From: Porphyrobacter sp.
Lineage (GTDB): Bacteria > Pseudomonadota > Alphaproteobacteria > Sphingomonadales > Sphingomonadaceae
Direction: 5' to 3'
DNA length: 14,691 nt
Assembly: GCA_018991295.1 (NCBI GenBank)
Contig: JAGKSZ010000048.1
Span: 1-14,691 of the forward strand
Shown here: positions 6,338-12,776 of the stretch, in pieces
Layout of the letters: the number at the start of each line of letters is the position of its first letter
Position numbering within the stretch: the first letter of the stretch is position 1
The notes under the pieces: generated by a model
Database searches by the model: none
What the model saw: only the letters and a program-made list of their open reading frames with translations
Told to the model about the DNA's origin: nothing
Made by a program: the position numbers and the translations under genes

Positions 6338-7990
6338 CTATTCACCCCGCACCTTCACCCCGCCGATCCACACCTGAAGAATCTTGGTCTCGCGCAGCGC
6401 CTCAGGCGAGGCGAACAGCGGGTCACGATCAACGAGGATGAAGTCCGCGCGCTCGCCCGGTATCAGGCGGCCAAAGCGGCCTTCGGCAAACCCGGCATAG
6501 GCCGCGTCCGAGGTGAACCCGGCGAGCGCCTGTTCCCGGCTGACAGTTTCCTGCGGGAACCAGCCACCGAAGGGCTGACCGCTCGCATCGGTTCGGCTGA
6601 TCGCTGCGGCCATGCCGGCCCAGGGGTCGGCAGGCTCGACCGGTGAATCCGAACCGAACGCCAGCCGGCCTCCCGCCTTGAGCACGCTCCGCCACGGATA
6701 GGCCCCCGTCAATCGGTCCGGCCCAAGACGTGCTTCGGCCATCAGCCGGTCCGAGGTCTGGTGGAGCGGCTGCATCGAGGCGATTACCCCGTGCTGGCCC
6801 AGCCGGGCAATATCGATCGGGTCGACGATCTGCGTATGCTCGATCCGCCAGCGCCGATCGCCCTTGTAGCTTGTCGCAAGCTCCTCGATCGCAGCCAGCA
6901 CCTCGGCATTGGCAGCATCGCCAATGGCGTGCACGGCGGTCTGGAAGTTGTCCATAGCCGCGCGGCTCATCAGGTTGCGCAGCTGGCTGGGCGACAGCAG
7001 CGGCAGGCCGCGGGTGCCGTGATCGTCGGCATAAGGCGCCTTGAGGCTCGCCCCGCGCGATCCCAGCGCGCCATCGAGGAAGAGCTTGATCCCGCCCATC
7101 CGCAGACGATCATCGTAAAGCCAGCCGGTTGGTTCCGGTCCGGCCATCAATTCCAGTGTCTCGATGCTGTCGGCATAGGACATGATGCGCACCTGCAAGC
7201 GGCCCTCATCGCCCGCTCTGCGGAAGGCTGTCCAGTCGGCAGGCTTGGTGCCCATGTCGGCCACCGCGGTGATGCCCCTGGCTAGCAGCACCTCTTGCGA
7301 TCGGACGAGAGCAAGATCGCGGTCCTCGGGGCGGGGCGGTGGCACGACATTGCCGACGAGCGGCACCGCCTTGTCCACGAACACGCCGGCGGGCGCTCCC
7401 TTGGCATCGCGGATGATCTTGCCGCCCGCAGGGTCGGGTGTCTTGGCGGTGATTCCAGCGGTCTGGATGGCAAGGGTGTTGGCCCAGTTGGCGTGATTGT
7501 CAGCGCGTTCGAGCCACACCGGCCGGTCTGCCACCGCGCTGTCGAGTTCGGCAGCAGTCGGAAAGCGGCCCAGTCCCCACTTTTCCTGATTCCAGCCGCG
7601 CCCGATAATCCACGGGCGACCGGGATTGGCCTCGGCAAAGGCCTTGATTGTCGCCAGTGCGTCTTCAAGCGAGGTGGTACCGGACAGATCCAGTGTGAGC
7701 GCGGCAAAGCCCATGTCCATGACGTGCACGTGGGCATCGATCATGCCGGGCAGCATCACGCGTCCTTCGCCATCCAGGCGGTAATCGACCTTCGGACGCT
7801 TGTCGCTGCGGCTCAGTACCTGCGTCACCTTGCCCTGGTCATCGAATACCAGGCCATTGAACCGCTTGACCTTTCCAGTCTCATCGATGGTCACCCCATC
7901 GACATTGTCGACCAGCGTATCGGCCAGCACCGGGGCGGCAAGAGCAAGGGCGGAAGCAGCGGCAAGGGCGCTGGCGGCAAAACGGAGCAT
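6338..7990 (-). CDS. Secreted YtcJ-type metal-dependent amidohydrolase (Amidohydro_3 family)
   Basis: 550 residues. The N-terminus is a clear Sec signal peptide (MLRFAASALAAASALALAAP, cleavage probably after VLA at about 23); there is no twin-arginine. The amidohydrolase TIM barrel carries the metal ligands: H87/H89 in DAHVH, K302 in GIKLFLDG, H354 in AVHAIGD, H385 in RIEHTQ and D448 in FGSDSP. The substrate is unknown; relatives act on N-formyl amides, cyclic amides or ester-like compounds. The start at 7990 is preferred over the ATG at 7996 because AGGG on the minus strand (complement of 7997-8000) lies 6 bases from the former but abuts the latter. It runs opposite to all its neighbours and is divergent from the threonine ammonia-lyase, so it is probably a single-gene unit. 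Confidence 0.9.
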   Translation of the reverse strand: MLRFAASALAAASALALAAPVLADTLVDNVDGVTIDETGKVKRFNGLVFDDQGKVTQVLSRSDKRPKVDYRLDGEGRVMLPGMIDAHVHVMDMGFAALTLDLSGTTSLEDALATIKAFAEANPGRPWIIGRGWNQEKWGLGRFPTAAELDSAVADRPVWLERADNHANWANTLAIQTAGITAKTPDPAGGKIIRDAKGAPAGVFVDKAVPLVGNVVPPPRPEDRDLALVRSQEVLLARGITAVADMGTKPADWTAFRRAGDEGRLQVRIMSYADSIETLELMAGPEPTGWLYDDRLRMGGIKLFLDGALGSRGASLKAPYADDHGTRGLPLLSPSQLRNLMSRAAMDNFQTAVHAIGDAANAEVLAAIEELATSYKGDRRWRIEHTQIVDPIDIARLGQHGVIASMQPLHQTSDRLMAEARLGPDRLTGAYPWRSVLKAGGRLAFGSDSPVEPADPWAGMAAAISRTDASGQPFGGWFPQETVSREQALAGFTSDAAYAGFAEGRFGRLIPGERADFILVDRDPLFASPEALRETKILQVWIGGVKVRGE

Positions 7991-8142
7991 GGTCATCCCT
8001 GATCAGAACAGTGCGAGCAAGACGTGCTGCCTATCGGCTTCTGTGCGACTTGCCAACTTTCACCCCCGCCAGAATTCCTTTGCCCCGCCCGCATCGAGGA
8101 ACATTGCCCTTGGCGCTCCGAGCCTCTAATCCGCGCCCCATC
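7991..8142. promoter_or_regulatory. Divergent intergenic region, amidohydrolase / threonine ammonia-lyase
   Basis: Both flanking genes must be transcribed outward from this region. It includes the palindrome CTGATCAG at 7999-8006, next to the minus-strand Shine-Dalgarno. TTGCCA at 8050-8055 resembles a -35, but no credible -10 follows it at 16-18 bases. No ribosome-binding site is obvious before the ATG at 8143. The promoters are inferred from layout only. Confidence 0.35.
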
Positions 8143-9405
8143 ATGTTGACAAACACTGCCGCATCGCACCCCAAGGGCGCCGCCGCCACCCCGGCCGACC
8201 TTACCCTCGACGACGTTCGCGCCGCTGCTGCGCGGATTGGCGGATCGGTGGTCAACACGCCGATGATGCATTCGATCACATTGTCGGAGATTACCGGCGC
8301 GGATATCTGGCTGAAGTTTGAAAACCTCCAGTTCACCGCCGCCTACAAAGAGCGCGGGGCGCTCAATGCCTTGCTGCTGCTGACCGAGGAACAGCGCAGC
8401 CGCGGCGTTATTGCGGCCTCGGCGGGCAACCATTCGCAGGGCCTCAGCTATCACGGCACCCGGCTGGGCGTGCCGGTCACCATCGTGATGCCGCGCACCA
8501 CACCCACGGTGAAGGTGATGCAGACCGAAAGCGTCGGCGGCAAGGTGGTGCTGGAGGGTGAGACCTTCGATGAAGCCTATGCCCATGCGCGCAAGCTTGA
8601 AGGCGAACTCGGCCTGACCTTTGTCCACCCTTTCGATGATCCGCACGTGGCAGCAGGTGCGGGCACGGTGGCGCTGGAAATGCTGGAGGTGAAGCCCGAT
8701 CTCGATTGCATCGTCACGCCGATTGGCGGGGGCGGGCTGATTTCGGGCATGGCGACGGTCGCCAAGGCGATGAACCCCAATATCGAGGTGGTGGGTGTGC
8801 AGGCCGGGCTGTTCCCGTCGATGTTCGATCGCATCAAGGGTGCAAGCCTGCCGTGCGGCGGGGACACGCTGGCCGAGGGCATCGCGGTCAAGGTGCCCGG
8901 CGACTTCACTTCCAAGGTGATCGCTGAGCGGGTCGACGACATTCTGCTGGTTGATGAGCCTGCGCTGGAAAAGGCAGTGGCGCTGCTGCTCCAGATCGAA
9001 AAGACCGTGGTGGAAGGTGCGGGCGCGGCGGGCCTTGCAGCGGTGCTGCGCAATCCGGCGCGTTTTGCGGGCAAGACCATCGGCCTTGCGCTGTGCGGCG
9101 GCAATATCGACACGCGGCTGCTTGCCAATGTGCTGCTGCGCGATCTGGCGCGGCAGGGCCGTCTGGCTCGCCTGCGCATCACGTTGCAGGACCGCCCCGG
9201 CGCGCTGTTCCGGGTGATGCGCCTGTTTGACGAACACAACGTCAACATCATCGAAATCTATCACCAGCGCATCTTCACCACGCTGCCGGCCAAGGGCCTG
9301 ATCACCGATATCGAATGCGAGGCACGAGATGCCGAGCAGGTCGAACGGCTGGTCGAAGGCCTGCGTGCCAATGGCTATTCGGTGCAGCTGGTCGAACTGG
9401 GCTGA
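8143..9405 (+). CDS. ilvA: Threonine ammonia-lyase (threonine dehydratase), PLP enzyme with one C-terminal ACT domain
   Basis: Converts L-threonine to 2-oxobutanoate and ammonia, the first step to isoleucine. 420 residues. The PLP Schiff-base lysine is K69 in FTAAYKERGA; ASAGNHSQG at 92-100 and the glycine loop GGGG at 195-198 hold the cofactor phosphate, and C318 in LCGGNID faces the pyridine nitrogen. A single ACT domain follows at about 343-417 (RLRITLQDRPGALFRV), unlike E. coli biosynthetic IlvA (about 514 residues, two ACT-like regions). It matches the shorter class that may be called IlvA or TdcB. The lysine motif has Ala-Tyr where Ser-Phe is common. The frame is open back to a GTG at 8011, but the leader looks non-conserved, so the ATG at 8143 is preferred despite lacking a clear Shine-Dalgarno. 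Confidence 0.93.
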   Translation: MLTNTAASHPKGAAATPADLTLDDVRAAAARIGGSVVNTPMMHSITLSEITGADIWLKFENLQFTAAYKERGALNALLLLTEEQRSRGVIAASAGNHSQGLSYHGTRLGVPVTIVMPRTTPTVKVMQTESVGGKVVLEGETFDEAYAHARKLEGELGLTFVHPFDDPHVAAGAGTVALEMLEVKPDLDCIVTPIGGGGLISGMATVAKAMNPNIEVVGVQAGLFPSMFDRIKGASLPCGGDTLAEGIAVKVPGDFTSKVIAERVDDILLVDEPALEKAVALLLQIEKTVVEGAGAAGLAAVLRNPARFAGKTIGLALCGGNIDTRLLANVLLRDLARQGRLARLRITLQDRPGALFRVMRLFDEHNVNIIEIYHQRIFTTLPAKGLITDIECEARDAEQVERLVEGLRANGYSVQLVELG

Positions 9406-9444
9406 TTTTCCGCGATAATTTGGGGAGTTTTTCGGAGCGCTTGT

Positions 9445-9465
9445 CCCGCTTTGCTCCATAGCGGG
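9445..9465 (+). other. Upstream hairpin in the ilvA-bpt gap
   Basis: CCCGCT (9445-9450) pairs with AGCGGG (9460-9465) across a 9-base loop; TTTT follows five bases later at 9471-9474. It may help end transcription together with the stronger hairpin just downstream. Confidence 0.3.
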
Positions 9466-9471
9466 GGCAGT

Positions 9472-9501
9472 TTTGCGCGCGCATGGCCGTGCGCGCGCAA
9501 A
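9472..9501 (+). terminator. Strong 12-bp perfect hairpin after ilvA
   Basis: Bases 9472-9483 (TTTGCGCGCGCA) pair without mismatch with 9490-9501 around the 6-base loop TGGCCG. The stem lies 66 bases past the ilvA stop and is followed by TTTC. The T tract is short, so it may be a terminator, an mRNA-stabilising stem, or both. It is the strongest inverted repeat I noticed in the window. Confidence 0.55.
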
Positions 9502-9530
9502 TTTCACGACATTTTCATGGTTAAGGGACT

Positions 9531-9558
9531 TTTACCGAAGCGAAGGTGTGGGCATAAG
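9531..9558 (+). promoter_or_regulatory. Candidate promoter for bpt-tamA-tamB
   Basis: TTTACC (9531-9536) as -35 and CATAAG (9553-9558) as -10 are 16 bases apart; each matches the consensus at four of six positions. The block 9502-9570 is clearly more AT-rich than its surroundings and lies 47-115 bases before the bpt start. It overlaps a TTAA-N7-TTAC motif (9521-9535) resembling a CtrA site. Plausible but unproven. Confidence 0.3.
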
Positions 9559-9616
9559 ATTTTCTTAACGCTCTCGCAGATCCGCGATTCACGCACACGA
9601 AGGACAGGCCCCACCC

Positions 9617-10462
9617 GTGACGGCACCGATCCGCTTCCCCCGCTTCTTCGTGACGAGCCCCGCGCCGTGCCCCTATCTTCCGGGTCGGAGCGAAAGAAAG
9701 GTGTTTACCGAGCTTAAGGGGCCCCACGCCGATCAGCTGAACGAAGCTTTGGGCCGCATCGGTTTCCGCCGTAGCCAGACCGTCGCCTATCGTCCGTCCT
9801 GCCTTGATTGTCAGGCCTGTGTTTCGGTGCGGGTGGTGGCAGGCAAGTTCCAGCCGTCTTCCACGCAGAAGCGCGACCTCAAGCGCAACAGCGATCTCAT
9901 CGTCAACGAATGCCGCCCCTGGGCGACCGATGAACAATTCGAACTGCTGGCCCGCTATCTCGGCCAGCGCCACCCCGATGGCGGCATGTCAGCGATGGAC
10001 GAGCTCGATTATGCCGACATGATCGAACACACGCCGGTCAATTCGGTCGTGACCGAATATCGCGAGCCGGGGCCGAACGGCAAGCCGGGTCGCCTGATTG
10101 GGGCCTGCTTGACCGATCGTCAGGCTGACGGGTTGTCGATGATCTATTCGTTCTATGATCCCGATCACCCGAACCGTGCGGGGCTCGGCAATTTTATTAT
10201 CCTCGATCATATTCGCCGGGCCGCGGCTGAGGCATTGCCTTATGTCTATCTGGGTTATTGGGTCGAAGGCTCCCCGCGTATGCAATACAAGGTCCGCTAC
10301 CGCCCGCTCGAACGGCTGACGCGCGAAGGCTGGCAGCTCATGGAAGAAGGTGAGCAGCACCGCCTGATCGCCGCGGCTACTGCGCCGCGCCGTGGGGCAG
10401 GGGAAAGCCTCGCCGGTGCGCGGGGCAAGGATGGTCAGCCTGTCAAGTTTTCCGCGACCTGA
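9617..10462 (+). CDS. bpt: Aspartate/glutamate leucyltransferase (bacterial arginyl-tRNA-protein transferase family)
   Basis: Transfers leucine (or arginine) from its tRNA to protein N-termini starting with Asp or Glu, marking them for ClpAP-type degradation (N-degron pathway). 281 residues with a GTG start; AGGACAGG at 9601-9608 precedes it. Family marks: CPYLPGRSERKVFTEL at 18-33, YRPSCLDCQACVSVRV at 58-73 with C62, C65 and C68, YSFYDPDHPNRAGLGNFIILDHI at 177-199 (GNAT-like core), and YLGYWVEGSPRMQYKVRYRPLE at 211-232. It is longer than the usual ~250 residues because of a C-terminal tail after about 250 that looks low-complexity and overlaps the start of tamA by 32 bases. It is not Aat, which lacks these cysteine motifs. 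The overlap suggests co-transcription with tamAB. Confidence 0.94.
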   Translation: MTAPIRFPRFFVTSPAPCPYLPGRSERKVFTELKGPHADQLNEALGRIGFRRSQTVAYRPSCLDCQACVSVRVVAGKFQPSSTQKRDLKRNSDLIVNECRPWATDEQFELLARYLGQRHPDGGMSAMDELDYADMIEHTPVNSVVTEYREPGPNGKPGRLIGACLTDRQADGLSMIYSFYDPDHPNRAGLGNFIILDHIRRAAAEALPYVYLGYWVEGSPRMQYKVRYRPLERLTREGWQLMEEGEQHRLIAAATAPRRGAGESLAGARGKDGQPVKFSAT

Positions 10463-12776
10463 GCGGCGACTTAAGCTCGGTCTCGCCATTGTCGCAGGAT
10501 TGGGCCAGAGCGCGCTGGCACTGAATGGCGCACCGGTTGCTGCGGCCCTGTATCAGGCGGCAGTGCCACAGGATGCTGACGGCAATGAGCCAGCATCCCC
10601 CGCGGTTTCCCCCGATCCCGTTCCCGAGCCAGCGCCTGTCCCTGACACGCTTGATGCACTGATCCCTGAGGCTGCGCTGGTCGATCCCGAAGGATGGGCG
10701 GCGCAGGGCGTTGCCAATTCCGCGCCTGTTCAGGAGCCTGAAGACTTGCTGGCGGGCCCACCCGATCCCGCGTTCGAGGCTGCCCTTGCGGGGCTGGCCG
10801 AGACGGCCGATGGCGCGCCGCTTTCAGAGGCTGGGTCAGAGGCGGGCCTTGCCGGTCTGGTCATCCCCGATCCCGCTCCGCTGCCGCCTGATCCGGCTTT
10901 GGAGGAACTCGCCACTATTGCTGCGCCGGTCATGGCAGCCTTGCCCGAACTGGCCGAAACGCGGGTCAGCAACACGCTGGTGCTGGCCCTGCCATCCGAC
11001 CCGCAGGCTTTCCCTGAGGCGCGCGAATTTGTAGAACGCTTCGACGATCTCTCGACCCTGCGCCAGCTTGATGCGGGAGAGGAATCCGTCCCGCAAATCT
11101 CTGCCCGCGCGCGAGCCGACGAGGAGCTGCTGGGCGATATTCTGCGCACCTATGGCTATTACAGCGGCGAAGTGGTGCGCCAGCTTTCGGGTGGAAGGCG
11201 GGCTGGCGAGGCCGCGGGCGAGGAGGATACCGAGGCTGCCTCGCGCGAGCCAAGCGTGCGCTTCGATATCCTGCCGGGGCGGCGCTACCGCTTCGGAGCG
11301 ATCGGCCTTGGTGCATTACCAGCCCTGCCCGAACCCGACGCCAGCCGCCTGATGGCAGCCTTCGGCATCAGGCCGGGCGACCCGCTCTATGCCGACCGCA
11401 TCGTTGAGCGCGAGATCGAACTGCGCGTCGCTCTCGGGGAAAGCGGCTATCCCTTTGCCGAAGTAGGCGAGCCTGAACTGCTGATCGATCACGCGCGCGA
11501 GGAAGGCGACCTGACGCTCGATGTGGCGCCTGGGGGCAAATATGTGTTCGGTGAGGTCGTCAGCGGCGATCCGCGCTTCCTGTCGGGCAAGCATCTGGGG
11601 CGGATCGCGCGGTTCAATCCGGGTGACACCTTCCAGCAAAGCCTTGAGACAGACCTGCGCCGTGCGGTTATCGCTACCGGCCTTGTTTCCAGCGTCACCA
11701 TCACCCCGCGTGAAACCCGCGCGCCTGCGGGTGGGCGGCCGGGAGAAGTGGTGCTCGATGTCGCCATGGAGCGGGCGCCCTTGCGCACCATTGCAGGCGC
11801 GATCGGTTACGGCACCGAGGACGGGTTCAAGCTGGAAGGGCGGTGGGAACACCGCAATCTGTTCCCGCCCGAAGGCGCGCTGCGGCTGCGCGGCATTCTC
11901 GGCACGCGCGAAATGCTGGGCAGCGTGGGTGTGCGGCGCAACAATTTCCTCGGGCGTGATCAGGTGCTTACCGTCGACCTGTTCGGCAGCGATATCACCA
12001 CGCAGGCAGTGGACTCGCGCGGCGGGGGGATGCGCGCGACCTTCGAAAAGGTGTCGAACATCCTGTTCCAGAAGCCGGTCAGCTGGCAGGTTGGCGCCGA
12101 GCTGTTATACACCGATGAACGCAATCGCAATGTGCGCATCGCGCCAGGGGCGCAACTGCCGCGGCGGGCCTATCTGATCGGCGGGTTGTTTGGCAGCGTC
12201 ACACTGGATGCTAGCGATGATCTGCTCGATCCCAGCGAAGGCTGGCGTACCACCTTTTTCCTTGCCCCCGAAGTTTCGCGGCAAGGCGGGTCGCAAAGCT
12301 ATTATCTGCGCGCGCAAGGTGATGCGAGCGCCTATCACTCGCTCGGCGATCTGGTGCTTGCCGGGCGCGTGCGCGCAGCCACGATCCAGGGTGCAGCGGT
12401 TGATGCCATTGCGCCTTCGCGCAGGCTTTATGGGGGCGGTGGGGCATCGGTGCGTGGCTACGGCTTTCAGGGCGTCGGTCCGCGCGATGCTCTGGGCAAC
12501 CCGACAGGCGGTGCCTCGCTGGTTGAATTCGCCATCGAGGCGCGCATTCCCACCCCGCTGTTTGCAGGTGCGATTGAGGTCGTGCCCTTCCTCGATGGCG
12601 GCTCTGTGGCGCGCGGATCGACCCCCGATTTCGACGAGATCCGCTTCGGTGCAGGGGTTGGCATCCGCTACAAGACCAGCTTCGGCCCTATCCGCATCGA
12701 TGTGGCCGCCCCGCTCAACCCGACCACCTTCGATAGTCCGGTGGTGGTCTATGTCAGCCTCGGGCAGGCGTTCTGA
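10431..12776 (+). CDS. tamA: Outer-membrane translocation and assembly module protein TamA (BamA/Omp85 family)
   Basis: TamA works with TamB to insert autotransporters and other proteins into the outer membrane and may aid phospholipid movement. 781 residues. A signal peptide (core LKLGLAIVAGLGQSALA, about 14-30) is followed by a long Pro/Asp/Glu/Ala-rich segment (about 42-175), POTRA domains (about 195-450) and a 16-strand barrel (from about 455). GGASVRGYGFQG at 670-681 contains the Omp85 VRGY lid-lock motif. The protein ends in YVSLGQAF, with the C-terminal Phe of the outer-membrane beta-signal. E. coli TamA has 577 residues; the excess is mostly the N-terminal segment. The ATG at 10431 is chosen because it gives a proper signal peptide, with GGGG at 10422-10425 as a possible Shine-Dalgarno. 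Its stop overlaps the tamB ATG (TGATG). Confidence 0.93.
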   Translation: MVSLSSFPRPERRLKLGLAIVAGLGQSALALNGAPVAAALYQAAVPQDADGNEPASPAVSPDPVPEPAPVPDTLDALIPEAALVDPEGWAAQGVANSAPVQEPEDLLAGPPDPAFEAALAGLAETADGAPLSEAGSEAGLAGLVIPDPAPLPPDPALEELATIAAPVMAALPELAETRVSNTLVLALPSDPQAFPEAREFVERFDDLSTLRQLDAGEESVPQISARARADEELLGDILRTYGYYSGEVVRQLSGGRRAGEAAGEEDTEAASREPSVRFDILPGRRYRFGAIGLGALPALPEPDASRLMAAFGIRPGDPLYADRIVEREIELRVALGESGYPFAEVGEPELLIDHAREEGDLTLDVAPGGKYVFGEVVSGDPRFLSGKHLGRIARFNPGDTFQQSLETDLRRAVIATGLVSSVTITPRETRAPAGGRPGEVVLDVAMERAPLRTIAGAIGYGTEDGFKLEGRWEHRNLFPPEGALRLRGILGTREMLGSVGVRRNNFLGRDQVLTVDLFGSDITTQAVDSRGGGMRATFEKVSNILFQKPVSWQVGAELLYTDERNRNVRIAPGAQLPRRAYLIGGLFGSVTLDASDDLLDPSEGWRTTFFLAPEVSRQGGSQSYYLRAQGDASAYHSLGDLVLAGRVRAATIQGAAVDAIAPSRRLYGGGGASVRGYGFQGVGPRDALGNPTGGASLVEFAIEARIPTPLFAGAIEVVPFLDGGSVARGSTPDFDEIRFGAGVGIRYKTSFGPIRIDVAAPLNPTTFDSPVVVYVSLGQAF

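Noticed and set aside
8050..8078. TTGCCA as -35 promoter element for ilvA
   Set aside because: The hexamer 17 bases downstream (AATTCC) does not resemble a -10, so it was not listed as a promoter.
8011..8142. N-terminal extension of threonine ammonia-lyase from a GTG at 8011
   Set aside because: The extra residues are Arg/Pro/Leu-rich, unlike the family, and would fill nearly the whole divergent promoter region.
7993..9507. 504-codon minus-strand ORF opposite ilvA
   Set aside because: Composition rich in H, Q, R and A with no domain; the plus strand has all PLP and ACT motifs.
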